Assembly: GCA_020443425.1 (NCBI GenBank)
Contig: JAGRIE010000036.1
Coordinates: forward strand, 1 to 40,932
Length of the DNA stretch: 40,932 nucleotides
DNA from: Halioglobus sp.
GTDB taxonomy: Bacteria; Pseudomonadota; Gammaproteobacteria; Pseudomonadales; Halieaceae
Reading direction: 5' to 3'
The position numbers were made by a program, and so were the translations under genes. Numbering within the stretch: the stretch's first letter is position 1; every line of letters starts with the position of its first letter. The notes below the pieces were generated by a model, which worked only from the letters and a program-made list of their open reading frames with translations, searched no databases and was not told the origin of the DNA. This document shows, piece by piece, positions 26,912 through 35,641 of the stretch.

Positions 26912-27781
26912 TCAGACCTCGGGGCGGTGATCGAACTGCGGTGGGGTGGGTGGATCGAACAGCCCGAAGGATAGCTTGTTGATCCAGGAGCGCTGTTCGC
27001 CCTGCAGGGTATAATCGCTCACAAACTCGCCGTTCTTGTCGATGGCCGGATAGTTGGGGTAGTTGACCGCCAGTACGGTGATGGATTCCTGGGCCAGGTC
27101 GTTCATGCCGAGGAAAATATACCCCTGCGCCATGATCGCCAGCCCGTCGGCAACTGCCGGGGTGCGCTGGAAGTTCTCCACCACATACCTGCCGCGATTC
27201 ACAGCGGCCAGGTAGGCGCCGCGGCGCAGGTAGTAGTTGGCAACCATGATTTCGTGCCGCGCCAGCAGGTTGCGCAGGGCGATCATGCGGGCCTCGGCAT
27301 CGGCGGCATAGGGGCTGTTGGGGAACCTGGACACCAGCTGGGAAAATTCGCTGAACGCTTCCTTGGCCTGCGAGGTATCGCGCTGTGTCGGGTCAGTAGG
27401 CATGAAACGGGCGAAGATGTCCTCGTTGGCCGAGTAGGCTGCGAGGCCCTTCATATAATAGGCATAGTCCACACTGGGATGCTGGGGATGCAGGCGAATA
27501 AAGCGGTCTGCCGCCTCGACTGCCGCCTCGTGCTCGTAGGCGTTGTAATGCGCGTAGATCAGCTCCAACTGGGCCTGTTCAGCATACTTGCCGAAAGGGT
27601 AGCGCGATTCCAGCAACTCCAGGCTTTTGATGGCCAGATTGTAGTTGTCACCGCGCAAATAGCGCTGGGCGTCCTCGTAGATCTGCTGTTCGCCGGCATC
27701 GGCAGCGATATCCGGCAGCGGCTCGTTGCTGGAGCAGCCGTAGAGGGTCATGCTGAAGATAATTAACAATATGTATTTCAT
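26912..27781 (-). CDS. bamD: Outer-membrane assembly lipoprotein BamD
   Basis: BamD is the essential lipoprotein of the BAM complex, which folds beta-barrel proteins into the outer membrane. The 289-residue protein begins with a lipoprotein signal ending in LYGC, with the lipidated cysteine at 16. TPR-like helices follow, with the conserved stretches [34 protein letters not shown], and [15 protein letters not shown] with RNLLARHE. The acidic SNEPLPD after the cysteine is usual. AGGTGA lies seven bases before the ATG. It is divergent from rluD with 106 bases between, a common arrangement. Its maturation depends on LspA, encoded in this same window. Confidence 0.95.
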   Translation of the reverse strand: MKYILLIIFSMTLYGCSSNEPLPDIAADAGEQQIYEDAQRYLRGDNYNLAIKSLELLESRYPFGKYAEQAQLELIYAHYNAYEHEAAVEAADRFIRLHPQHPSVDYAYYMKGLAAYSANEDIFARFMPTDPTQRDTSQAKEAFSEFSQLVSRFPNSPYAADAEARMIALRNLLARHEIMVANYYLRRGAYLAAVNRGRYVVENFQRTPAVADGLAIMAQGYIFLGMNDLAQESITVLAVNYPNYPAIDKNGEFVSDYTLQGEQRSWINKLSFGLFDPPTPPQFDHRPEV

Positions 27782-27887
27782 GCTTTCACCTGATGGCTCG
27801 CGTCAGCGTGCTAAAATCCCACTCAGCGCGGGTGTTATTGCTGCGGTATTTAACCACAGGCGGGCTGGCGCATAAACAGGAATTCTC

Positions 27888-28868
27888 ATGATTGACAAGG
27901 TGGAACTGCAGGCGAGTGTGCCGCAGGCAATGCACGGCAGCAGGTTGGACCAGGCCGCGGCGCAACTTTTCCCGCAATATTCCCGGTCGCGACTGCAGGA
28001 GTGGATCAAGGCGGGTGCGGTATCCGTGAATGGCCAGCGCTGCCGCCCCAGAGACAAGGTGTCGGAGGGCGCCTGCGTGCAGATTGATGCGCAGCTGGAG
28101 GCGGAAGTAGCATGGCGTGGCGAGGATATCGCACTGGATATTGTCTATGAGGATGACACTATCCTGGTTGTCAATAAACCTGCGGGACTGGTGGTTCACC
28201 CGGCCGCGGGACACGCCGGGGGCACGCTGGTGAACGCACTGCTGGCCCATGCGCCAGAGCTGGCGCTGCTGCCCCGCGCAGGTATAGTGCACCGGCTGGA
28301 TATGGACACCTCCGGCCTGCTGGTGGTCGCCAGGACACTGCCCGCACACCACGATCTGGTGGACCAGCTACAGGCGAGGACCGTCAAGCGCGAGTACTGC
28401 GCACTGGTCATCGGTGCCATGACGGGGGGAGGCACGGTCGACGCTGCCATGGGGCGCCACCCGCGCCAGCGCAAGAAAATGGCGGTGACAGCCGTCGGCG
28501 GCAAACCCGCCATTACCCACTATCGTCTCGCCCAGCGTTTCGGCCATCACACCCGAATCACCGTCAATCTGGAAACCGGGCGAACACACCAGATCCGGGT
28601 CCATATGGCGCACCGGCATTACCCGCTGATTGGAGATCCCCTGTACGGCGGCCGGCCCCGCATTCCCAAGGGTGCCTCCGATGAATTGATCGCCGCCCTG
28701 CGGCACTTTCCGCGCCAGGCCCTGCATGCCCGCTCGCTGGGATTCATTCACCCGCTGACTGAGGAAGCAGTGCAGTTTGAGTGCCCGCTGCCGGATGATA
28801 TCCAGGGCTTGATCGCGATTCTGGAGGCGGAAGATCCGCCGCTCGCCAGTGACTCAGCCCTTTATTGA
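27888..28868 (+). CDS. rluD: 23S rRNA pseudouridine synthase RluD
   Basis: RluD makes pseudouridines at positions 1911, 1915 and 1917 of 23S rRNA (E. coli numbering) late in 50S assembly. The 326-residue protein has an N-terminal S4 RNA-binding domain (about 17-75, with SRLQEWIKAGAVSVNG). The catalytic domain carries the RluA-family motif HRLDMDTSG with the nucleophile D138. GRTHQIRVHM and HPLIGDP-like YPLIGDPLYG are also present. RluC and RluA are close relatives, but synteny with bamD and pgeF supports RluD. AGGA lies about eight bases before the ATG. Its 3' end overlaps pgeF by 20 bases. Confidence 0.94.
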   Translation: MIDKVELQASVPQAMHGSRLDQAAAQLFPQYSRSRLQEWIKAGAVSVNGQRCRPRDKVSEGACVQIDAQLEAEVAWRGEDIALDIVYEDDTILVVNKPAGLVVHPAAGHAGGTLVNALLAHAPELALLPRAGIVHRLDMDTSGLLVVARTLPAHHDLVDQLQARTVKREYCALVIGAMTGGGTVDAAMGRHPRQRKKMAVTAVGGKPAITHYRLAQRFGHHTRITVNLETGRTHQIRVHMAHRHYPLIGDPLYGGRPRIPKGASDELIAALRHFPRQALHARSLGFIHPLTEEAVQFECPLPDDIQGLIAILEAEDPPLASDSALY

Positions 28869-29598
28869 GCCAGACTGGCCGGCGCCGGCCAATGTGTGTG
28901 CGCTGTCCACTACACGTATCGGGGGCTACAGTTCGGCGCCGTATGACACGTTTAACCTGGGAGACCATGTGGCTGATGAGACCCGCGCGGTGAAGGCAAA
29001 CAGGGCGCTGTTAGCCAATGCGCTGCCGCTCGGTTCCTCGCTGTCCTGGTTGTCGCAGGTGCACGGTACCGCCGTTGTGGAGGCGGCAGCGCAGCGCGAA
29101 ACCCCACCACCGGCTGATGCCCAGTGGAGCCGCACCCGCGGGGTGGTCTGCACGGTGATGACCGCGGACTGCCTGCCGGTATTGCTGTGTTCTATCGATG
29201 GTGATGTGGTCGCCGCCGCGCACGCCGGTTGGCGTGGTTTACTCGCGGGGGTGCTGGAGGCGACCGTTGCGGCGATGGCGACCCCGCCCGCCCGGTTGCT
29301 GGCGTGGCTGGGCCCGGCGATCGGCCCCGCCGCCTTTGAAGTCGGTGAGGAAGTCAGGGCGGCCTACCTTGCCTCGGCGTTCTCATCGCCGGCTGTCGCC
29401 GCCTGCTTTATACCTGCAAATCGTCCCGGCCACTACCTGGCCGATTTGTATGCGCTGGCCCGTATACGTCTCACTGCCATGGGGTTGAGTGGAGTGTTCG
29501 GCGGAGAGCTGTGTACCTTCAGTGACCCGGGCCGGTTCTTTTCCTACCGCAGGGACGGCCAGACAGGCCGGATGGCGAGTTTGATCCTGTTGCGCTAA
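28849..29598 (+). CDS. pgeF: Peptidoglycan editing factor PgeF (YfiH/laccase-domain family)
   Basis: Members of this copper/zinc-binding family were once called polyphenol oxidases. In E. coli the protein removes wrongly incorporated serine-containing muropeptide precursors, and relatives act as purine nucleoside phosphorylases. The three metal ligands are at H72 (SQVHGT), C108 (TADCLPV) and H125 (AAHAGWRG), the same spacing as E. coli YfiH. The 249-residue length is normal. The start is GTG at 28849 within the end of rluD; the only GGAGG is about 20 bases upstream, so coupling is likely. Which of the proposed activities applies here cannot be read from sequence. Confidence 0.93.
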   Translation: MTQPFIEPDWPAPANVCALSTTRIGGYSSAPYDTFNLGDHVADETRAVKANRALLANALPLGSSLSWLSQVHGTAVVEAAAQRETPPPADAQWSRTRGVVCTVMTADCLPVLLCSIDGDVVAAAHAGWRGLLAGVLEATVAAMATPPARLLAWLGPAIGPAAFEVGEEVRAAYLASAFSSPAVAACFIPANRPGHYLADLYALARIRLTAMGLSGVFGGELCTFSDPGRFFSYRRDGQTGRMASLILLR

Positions 29599-29625
29599 AT
29601 TTCTACTGTCGACGCTATCACCATA

Positions 29626-29653
29626 CTTGAAATAGGGTGATTCGACCCCATCT
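29626..29653 (+). promoter_or_regulatory. Sigma-32 heat-shock promoter of clpB
   Basis: CTTGAAA (29626-29632) and CCCCATCT (29646-29653) are separated by 13 bases. This matches the RpoH consensus at every defined position. The clpB ATG lies 58 bases downstream. Confidence 0.92.
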
Positions 29654-29711
29654 ATGCCTGCAATGAATACGATATGCCTCCGTCGGGGGTAGTCGTTTAG
29701 GAGGATATCGA

Positions 29712-32300
29712 ATGAGAATGGATAAACTGACCAATCAATTGCAGACTGCGCTGGCGGATGCCCAGTCACTGGCGCTCGGCAAGGACCACAATTTTATCGA
29801 GCCCGTGCATTTGTTGAGTGCCTTGCTGGAGCAGCGCGGCGGCGTCTGTAAGCCGCTGTTGCAAAAGGCCGGCGCCGATGTCGCCGGGCTGGCGGCAGGC
29901 GCCAAAGCGGCGGTTGATGCGCTGCCCACCGTGTCCGGCACCGGCGGTGACGTGCATATGTCCAACGACCTTGGGCGTATTCTCAACGTCACCGATAAAC
30001 TGGCGCAACAAGGCGGTGACACTTATATTTCCAGCGAGCTGGTACTGCTGGCGATGCTGGAAAGCAAAACATCTGCCGGTGAATTAATGAAGGCCCACGG
30101 TGTGCGACCGTTGGATTTGAAAGCAGCCATCGATGCGATGCGCGGGGGGGAAGCAGTGGATAATCCGGATGCCGAGGAATCCCGGCAGGCGTTGGACAAA
30201 TATACGATAGACCTGACCGAGCGGGCCGAGCAGGGCAAGCTGGATCCGGTGATCGGCCGCGATGATGAAATCCGCCGCACCATCCAGGTACTGCAGCGTC
30301 GCACCAAGAACAACCCGGTACTGATCGGTGAGCCCGGCGTGGGTAAGACCGCCATCATCGAGGGGCTCGCACAGCGCGTGGTCAACGGTGAAGTGCCGGA
30401 GACCATGCGCAACAAGCGTGTGCTGTCGCTGGACCTGGGTGCACTGCTGGCCGGTGCCAAGTTTCGCGGTGACTTTGAGGAGCGCCTCAAGGCGGTGCTC
30501 AACGAGCTCTCCAAGCAGGAGGGCCGCGTGATCCTGTTCATCGACGAACTGCATACCATGGTGGGCGCGGGCAAGGCCGAGGGCTCTATGGATGCCGGTA
30601 ATATGCTGAAGCCGGCACTGGCGCGCGGCGAGCTGCACTGCGTCGGTGCGACCACCCTGAACGAATACCGCCAGTATGTGGAGAAGGACGCGGCGCTGGA
30701 GCGACGCTTCCAGAAGGTGCTGGTGGATGAGCCCAATGAAGAGGACACCATAGCGATCCTGCGTGGCCTGAAAGAGCGCTACGAGGTGCATCACGGTGTC
30801 GACATCACCGACAGCGCCATCATTGCAGCTGCCCGGCTGTCGCAGCGCTACATCACCGATCGGCAACTGCCCGATAAAGCCATTGACCTGGTCGATGAGG
30901 CCGCCAGTCGCATCCGCATGGAAATTGATTCCAAGCCGGAGGTGATGGATAAACTGGAGCGGCGTTTGATCCAGCTCAAGATTGAGCGTGAAGCGGTGAA
31001 AAAGGACAGCGATCCGGCCGCCAAAAAGCAGGTGGAACGACTCAACGAGGAGATCGACAAGGTCGAGCGGGAGTTTTCTGACCTGGAAGAGATCTGGAAA
31101 GCGGAGAAGGCCTCCGTGCAGGGCGCTGCCCATATCAAGAGCGACCTGGAACAGGTAAAACTGGATCTGGAGGCGGCGCGGCGAGCGGGCGACCTGACTC
31201 GTATGTCTGAGCTGCAGTACGGGCGTATCCCCGAACTGGAAAAGCAGCTGGAGATGGCGCAGGAGTCTGAATCTGCCGATACCGTCCTGCTGCGCAACAA
31301 GGTCACGGACGAGGAGATCGCCGAGGTTGTCTCACGCTGGACAGGTATTCCCGTCTCCAAAATGATGGAGGGGGACAGGGATAAACTGTTGCGCATGGAA
31401 GATGCGCTGCGGGAACGGGTGGTCGGCCAGGACGAGGCGATCACGTCAGTGTCAAATGCTGTGCGCCGTTCGCGGGCCGGTTTGTCGGATCCCAAACGGC
31501 CCAATGGCTCCTTCCTGTTCCTCGGCCCGACGGGTGTCGGCAAGACGGAACTGTGCAAGGCCCTGGCGGACTTTATGTTCGACAGTGACGATGCCATGGT
31601 GCGCGTGGATATGTCCGAGTTCATGGAGAAGCATTCGGTCGCGCGCCTGATCGGGGCGCCTCCCGGCTATGTGGGCTATGAAGAGGGCGGCTACCTGACG
31701 GAAGCCGTGCGACGTCGCCCCTACTCGCTGCTGCTGCTGGATGAAGTGGAGAAGGCGCATCCCGATGTGTTCAATATCCTGCTCCAGGTGTTGGAGGACG
31801 GGCGCCTGACGGATGGCCAGGGACGAACTGTCGATTTCCGCAATACGGTGATTGTCATGACTTCGAACCTCGGTTCCCACCTGATTCAGGAGATGGCCGG
31901 CAACGATGACTACGAAGCGATGAGAGCCGCCGTGATGGAGGTTGTGGGCACGCATTTCCGGCCCGAGTTCATCAACCGGGTGGATGAATCCGTGGTGTTC
32001 CATCCCCTGCGCGAGGAGCAGATTCGCGGTATCGCGACCATACAGCTTCGCGGTCTGCAGGACCGGCTGGTCGAGCGCGAACTGGAGCTGAAAGTCAGCG
32101 ACGCCTTCATGGATCGACTGGTGACGGTCGGCTTCGATCCGGTGTACGGTGCCAGGCCGCTGAAGCGGGCGATTCAGCGGGAACTGGAGAATCCCTTGGC
32201 ACAGCGCCTGCTGGCCGGGGAGTTCCAACCCGGTGAGGTGATACTCGCTGATGTGCAGTCGGGAGAAACGGTGTTCAGCGTGAGCAGCAACACCGCCTGA
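29712..32300 (+). CDS. clpB: Disaggregase chaperone ClpB
   Basis: ClpB is a hexameric AAA+ machine that works with DnaK to rescue aggregated proteins after heat shock. The 862-residue protein has an N-terminal substrate domain (1-145), NBD1 with Walker A GEPGVGKT and Walker B ILFIDE, the coiled-coil middle domain (about 400-525, with [17 protein letters not shown]), and NBD2 with Walker A GPTGVGKT and [12 protein letters not shown]. The sensor arginine region ARPLKRAIQ is near the end. ATG 29712 has AGGAGGA (29699-29705) six bases upstream. A sigma-32 promoter precedes it and a terminator follows. An internal GTG at codon 149 could give the shorter ClpB form known in E. coli. Confidence 0.98.
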   Translation: MRMDKLTNQLQTALADAQSLALGKDHNFIEPVHLLSALLEQRGGVCKPLLQKAGADVAGLAAGAKAAVDALPTVSGTGGDVHMSNDLGRILNVTDKLAQQGGDTYISSELVLLAMLESKTSAGELMKAHGVRPLDLKAAIDAMRGGEAVDNPDAEESRQALDKYTIDLTERAEQGKLDPVIGRDDEIRRTIQVLQRRTKNNPVLIGEPGVGKTAIIEGLAQRVVNGEVPETMRNKRVLSLDLGALLAGAKFRGDFEERLKAVLNELSKQEGRVILFIDELHTMVGAGKAEGSMDAGNMLKPALARGELHCVGATTLNEYRQYVEKDAALERRFQKVLVDEPNEEDTIAILRGLKERYEVHHGVDITDSAIIAAARLSQRYITDRQLPDKAIDLVDEAASRIRMEIDSKPEVMDKLERRLIQLKIEREAVKKDSDPAAKKQVERLNEEIDKVEREFSDLEEIWKAEKASVQGAAHIKSDLEQVKLDLEAARRAGDLTRMSELQYGRIPELEKQLEMAQESESADTVLLRNKVTDEEIAEVVSRWTGIPVSKMMEGDRDKLLRMEDALRERVVGQDEAITSVSNAVRRSRAGLSDPKRPNGSFLFLGPTGVGKTELCKALADFMFDSDDAMVRVDMSEFMEKHSVARLIGAPPGYVGYEEGGYLTEAVRRRPYSLLLLDEVEKAHPDVFNILLQVLEDGRLTDGQGRTVDFRNTVIVMTSNLGSHLIQEMAGNDDYEAMRAAVMEVVGTHFRPEFINRVDESVVFHPLREEQIRGIATIQLRGLQDRLVERELELKVSDAFMDRLVTVGFDPVYGARPLKRAIQRELENPLAQRLLAGEFQPGEVILADVQSGETVFSVSSNTA
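30144..30158 (+). promoter_or_regulatory. Possible internal translation start of short ClpB (GTG, V149)
   Basis: A purine run of seven G followed by AAG (30144-30153) sits just before GTG 30156-30158, which encodes V149 in GGEAVDN. In E. coli the truncated ClpB starts at a GTG for the same residue number. The run is not a perfect Shine-Dalgarno sequence. Confidence 0.45.
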
Positions 32301-32344
32301 TCAGTAGCGGGGCGAGTTGTCGCCAAGGTCGGCGACAGACGAGG

Positions 32345-32385
32345 GCGCGCAAGGTGCTTCGCAGTACCGGGCGCGCTTTTTTTTT
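32345..32385 (+). terminator. Intrinsic terminator of clpB
   Basis: GCGCGC (32345-32350) pairs with GCGCGC (32371-32376), and inner bases GGT and ACC can extend the stem. Nine T residues follow (32377-32385). It lies between clpB and the convergent DUF4124 gene and works only on the plus strand. Confidence 0.88.
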
Positions 32386-32405
32386 AGATGGCGACAGCGT
32401 GCCGG

Positions 32406-32861
32406 TTATTCGCAGTTGATCTCTATCGTGTCCAGCGCTTTCTGTCGCTGGGCAGCTCTCTGCTCCTCGTCGAGGAAATACACCTCACCCTGGTCATTGC
32501 GCATCTGTATCCTGATGTTCTGGTCAAGCGCCTCCAGGTTTTCCCTGGCGCGCTGGCAATACTCCGGGTTTTTCTCGACCTTGGGGGTGCTGGTATCCAC
32601 CGGTTCGAACTCATTGCTGGGGCTGGGCTTCACCTGTAACGGCACCGCGCCCTCAGCGGCGTCAACCGGGCGCACCATGCTGGAGCTGGTCGAGATCACC
32701 TCGTAATCGACGCCCTTGGGCGGCGGTCGATCACTGTTGACGGGGTTGCCGCGATCATCGACCCAGCGATAGACAACCTGTCCGGCCGCGGCGGCGGGCC
32801 CAGCAAATACCGGGGCAAGAATGGCCAGCACCAGTACAATATCGGTCAATGCGCGCTTCAA
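32406..32861 (-). CDS. Secreted DUF4124-domain protein
   Basis: A 151-residue protein with an N-terminal signal peptide (core IVLVLAILAPVFA, cleavage around residue 26). A DUF4124 domain follows: VYRWVDDRGNPVNSDRPP at about 30-47 is the family hallmark. The domain is common in gammaproteobacterial periplasmic proteins and has no assigned activity. The C-terminal part is charged and helical (residues about 95-148) with two cysteines (EYCQ and INCE). I chose TTG at 32861, because GGGAGG lies seven bases upstream. The longer ATG frame starting at 32897 would begin within the promoter -10 box. The gene stands alone. Confidence 0.8.
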   Translation of the reverse strand: MKRALTDIVLVLAILAPVFAGPAAAAGQVVYRWVDDRGNPVNSDRPPPKGVDYEVISTSSSMVRPVDAAEGAVPLQVKPSPSNEFEPVDTSTPKVEKNPEYCQRARENLEALDQNIRIQMRNDQGEVYFLDEEQRAAQRQKALDTIEINCE

Positions 32862-32896
32862 GATGGAGCCTCCCGCTGTGGAATCAAACAGCCGCA

Positions 32897-32925
32897 AAAA
32901 TACCCCACATCCCCGCCGCTGGCAA
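32897..32925 (-). promoter_or_regulatory. Sigma-70 promoter of the DUF4124 gene
   Basis: On the minus strand, TTGCCA (32925-32920) and TATTTT (32902-32897) are separated by exactly 17 bases. Transcription would start near 32890, about 30 bases before the TTG start. Confidence 0.65.
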
Positions 32926-32968
32926 TGTGACTAATGCCTCATTGTCGGTCGGGACAGGCCACTGGAGG

Positions 32969-32998
32969 TTGACATTCACGGCCCGCAGACGCAACAAT
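32969..32998 (+). promoter_or_regulatory. Candidate promoter for ilvIH
   Basis: A perfect -35 TTGACA (32969-32974) is followed after 18 bases by AACAAT (32993-32998), which matches four of six -10 positions. The distance to the ilvI start is long, so a closer promoter may also exist. Confidence 0.35.
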
Positions 32999-33247
32999 AC
33001 GCGCGTCTTGCCTATGGCAACAGCTAACGTCGAGTACCCTCGGCCTCTGGCTTACTGCATTGATTCGATTATTTGGTGCAGCTGTAGGTAAGTCCCGTAT
33101 TCAATCTGTGCCGCATTGGCCAGGTTGAGGGCCAGACACTGCGCTACCCCGCAGGGCGACCGATACACAGGCAGTTTCGTGATCGTATTCCCCGTCGGGG
33201 CGGTCCGGACAGTGTATTGAGCTTGATTGGGGGTGGTGTGGCTTCTT

Positions 33248-33267
33248 CAGTACCGGTCCAGGTACTG
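33248..33267. repeat. Perfect 7-bp inverted repeat upstream of ilvI
   Basis: CAGTACC (33248-33254) and GGTACTG (33261-33267) flank a six-base spacer GGTCCA. The element is 78 bases before the ilvI start. It could be a protein-binding site or an RNA hairpin in the leader; no T run follows, so it is not a terminator. Confidence 0.6.
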
Positions 33268-33345
33268 TTCCAGCGACAACCACACATTACTTTGGAATGC
33301 TCCGGTGAGGGTTACGCATCGGGCGTTTTGTTGTGGAGAAAACTT

Positions 33346-35091
33346 GTGGAGTTGTTATCCGGCGGTGAAATGATCGCCCGCGCACTGGAAGATGAAGGGG
33401 TCGAGTATATCTTCGGCTATCCCGGCGGCGCGGTTTTGCATATATACGATGCCCTGTTCAAGGACTGTAAAGTGCCGCATGTACTGGTGCGCCACGAACA
33501 GGCTGCCACGCACGCCGCCGATGGCTACGCGCGTGCAACGGGCAAACCGGGCGTGGTGCTGGTGACATCGGGCCCCGGCGCAACCAACGCGGTGACCGGT
33601 ATCGCCACTGCGTATATGGATTCTATCCCGATGGTGGTGTTGTCCGGGCAGGTGCAGAGCCACCTGATCGGCGAGGATGCGTTCCAGGAAACGGACATGA
33701 TCGGTATTTCACGCCCTATCGTGAAGCACAGTTTTATGGTCAAGCATACCGAAGAGTTGCCGCTGATTATCAAGAAGGCCTTCCATATTGCCTCCAGCGG
33801 CCGACCGGGCCCGGTGGTGATTGATATCCCGAAGGATCTTACCCGTCCGGATGCAACCTATGAGTACAGCTATCCCAAGACGGTCAAGATGCGCTCCTAT
33901 TCGCCTGCGCAGCGCGGCCACACCGGCCAGATCAAGAAAGCCGCGAAACTGTTGCTGGCAGCGAAGCGTCCGGTAATCTACAGCGGCGGCGGTGTCATCC
34001 TGGGCGATGGCAGTGATCTCCTGACGCAGTTGGCGCGCAAATTGAACTACCCGGTAACCAACACCCTGATGGGACTGGGCGGGTATCCGGGCAGTGATCC
34101 GCAGTTCCTCGGTATGCTGGGTATGCACGGTTTCTACGAGGCCAATATGGCCATGCACCACAGCGACTGTATCCTGGCGGTCGGTGCGCGCTTTGATGAC
34201 CGCGTGACCAACACGGTGGATAAATTCTGCCCCGGCGCAAAAGTCATACATATCGACGTCGATCCGGCTTCTATTTCAAAAACAGTGATGGCCGATATTC
34301 CGATTGTCGGTCCTGTGCAGTCTGTATTGACGGAGTTGCTGGCGCAGATCGACCTGCTGACCGAGAAAGATAGCAGCATCCCCGACCAGCCGGCACTGGA
34401 ACGCTGGTGGAAGCAGATTGACGACTGGCGGGCGGCGCACGGACTGTACACCGGGCGGCGCTACGACGAGAGCGACATGATTATGCCGCAGCAGGTGATC
34501 GAGAGCCTGTATCGCGCCACCAAAGGGGATGCCTACGTCACATCGGATGTCGGGCAGCACCAGATGTTCGCCGCGCAGTACTATCGCTTTGATAAACCGC
34601 GGCGGTGGATCAACTCCGGCGGCCTCGGCACCATGGGGTTCGGCCTGCCCGCGGCGATGGGGGTCAAGCTGGCTTTTCCCGATAGTGATGTTGCGTGTGT
34701 GACGGGTGAGGGCAGTATCCAGATGAATATCCAGGAACTGTCGACCTGCACCCAGTACAACACTGCGGTCAAGATCATCAATTTGCGCAACAACTACCTT
34801 GGCATGGTCAAGCAGTGGCAGGACATGCAGTACGAGGGGCGTTACGCGATGAGCACCTACGAGGACTCGCTCCCGGATTTCGTCAAGCTGGTTGAAGCCT
34901 ACGGCCATGTCGGTATCCAGGTGAAAAAACTATCAGATCTCGACGGCGCGATGGAGGCCGCGTTTGCAATGAAAGACAAGCTGGTGTTCCTGGATATATT
35001 TATCGATCCGATGGAGCATGTATATCCGATGCATATCGCACCCAATGGGTCGATGAAGGATATGTGGCTCAGCAAGAACGAGAGGACGTGA
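33346..35091 (+). CDS. ilvI: Acetolactate synthase III large subunit
   Basis: This thiamine-diphosphate enzyme makes acetolactate and acetohydroxybutyrate, the first common step in valine, leucine and isoleucine synthesis. GTG 33346 gives a 581-residue protein beginning MELLSGGEM, matching E. coli IlvI (MEMLSGAEM), and has GGAG seven bases upstream; the frame is open to 33217. The catalytic glutamate is E51 (VRHEQAATH). [10 protein letters not shown], the FAD-region DVDPASI and the cofactor motif (GEGSIQMN ... RNNYLGM) are intact. The motif has GEG where E. coli has GDG, a substitution I recall from other gammaproteobacterial IlvI proteins. The ilvH start follows its stop by one base, so the two subunits are coupled. 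Confidence 0.96.
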   Translation: MELLSGGEMIARALEDEGVEYIFGYPGGAVLHIYDALFKDCKVPHVLVRHEQAATHAADGYARATGKPGVVLVTSGPGATNAVTGIATAYMDSIPMVVLSGQVQSHLIGEDAFQETDMIGISRPIVKHSFMVKHTEELPLIIKKAFHIASSGRPGPVVIDIPKDLTRPDATYEYSYPKTVKMRSYSPAQRGHTGQIKKAAKLLLAAKRPVIYSGGGVILGDGSDLLTQLARKLNYPVTNTLMGLGGYPGSDPQFLGMLGMHGFYEANMAMHHSDCILAVGARFDDRVTNTVDKFCPGAKVIHIDVDPASISKTVMADIPIVGPVQSVLTELLAQIDLLTEKDSSIPDQPALERWWKQIDDWRAAHGLYTGRRYDESDMIMPQQVIESLYRATKGDAYVTSDVGQHQMFAAQYYRFDKPRRWINSGGLGTMGFGLPAAMGVKLAFPDSDVACVTGEGSIQMNIQELSTCTQYNTAVKIINLRNNYLGMVKQWQDMQYEGRYAMSTYEDSLPDFVKLVEAYGHVGIQVKKLSDLDGAMEAAFAMKDKLVFLDIFIDPMEHVYPMHIAPNGSMKDMWLSKNERT

Positions 35092-35092
35092 C

Positions 35093-35584
35093 ATGCGACG
35101 CATTATTTCTATGTTGATGGAGAATGAACCGGGCGCGCTGTCACGGGTTGTCGGATTGTTTTCGCAGCGCGGCTACAATATCGAGACCTTGAACGTGGCC
35201 CCCACTGACGATCCGACGCTGTCGCGGCTGACCCTGACCACGGTGGAGAATGACCTGCGTATTGAGCAGTTGACAAAACAGCTGAATAAACTGGTCGATG
35301 TGGTGAAGCTGGCCGATCTGACAGAGGGCGCTCACATTGAGCGCGACACCATGTTGATCAAGGTGCGGGCGATCGGTGCTGTGCGCGAAGAGGTCAAGCG
35401 CACCACTGACATATTCCGCGGGCAGATCGTGGATGTGGGCCCCACTGTGTACACCATCCAATTGACAGGTACCAGTGACAAACTCGACGCGTTTGTGGCG
35501 GCGATGGCCGGTGCCGAGATCCTTGAGGTTGTACGCTCGGGGGTCGCGGGAATCTCACGCGGGGAGAAGGTGTTGAGCCTGTAG
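35093..35584 (+). CDS. ilvH: Acetolactate synthase III small regulatory subunit
   Basis: The 163-residue regulatory subunit activates IlvI and confers valine feedback inhibition; E. coli IlvH has the same length. The N-terminal ACT domain (about 3-78) opens with RRIISMLMENEPGALSRV and contains the effector-site glycine in SQRGYNIETL. The C-terminal domain contains ERDTMLIKV and YTIQLTGTSDKLDAF. GAGAGGA lies eight bases before the ATG. It ends at a terminator shared with the convergent ilvC. Confidence 0.96.
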   Translation: MRRIISMLMENEPGALSRVVGLFSQRGYNIETLNVAPTDDPTLSRLTLTTVENDLRIEQLTKQLNKLVDVVKLADLTEGAHIERDTMLIKVRAIGAVREEVKRTTDIFRGQIVDVGPTVYTIQLTGTSDKLDAFVAAMAGAEILEVVRSGVAGISRGEKVLSL

Positions 35585-35594
35585 TTCCGGCAAT

Positions 35595-35623
35595 AAAAAA
35601 AGGGGCCATCGGCCCCTTTTTTT
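35595..35623. terminator. Bidirectional terminator between ilvH and ilvC
   Basis: GGGGCC (35602-35607) pairs with GGCCCC (35611-35616). It is flanked by seven A residues on the left and seven T residues on the right, so it can stop transcription arriving from ilvH (plus) and from ilvC (minus). Confidence 0.93.
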
Positions 35624-35641
35624 CTATCGCTGTTTTCCAGC

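Larger units (their letters stand above)
32862..33345. other. 484-base region between the DUF4124 gene and ilvI, no clear gene
   Basis: This is the longest gap in the window. The left end holds the minus-strand DUF4124 promoter. A plus-strand TTGACA (32969-32974) with AACAAT 18 bases later could be an ilvI promoter, giving a leader of about 340 bases. Inside are a short CCCC-GTC-GGGG hairpin (33190-33200) and a 7-bp inverted repeat at 33248-33267. The frame of ilvI is open back to 33217 and is rich in Leu, Val and Ile codons, but homology argues against translation there. A 25-codon ATG frame at 33014-33091 lacks a ribosome site. No RNA gene was recognised. Confidence 0.6.

Noticed and set aside
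33014-33091. 25-codon ATG frame upstream of ilvI considered as an attenuator leader peptide
   Set aside because: It contains only three Ile, one Val and one Leu codon, lacks a ribosome site, and no terminator hairpin with a T run follows.
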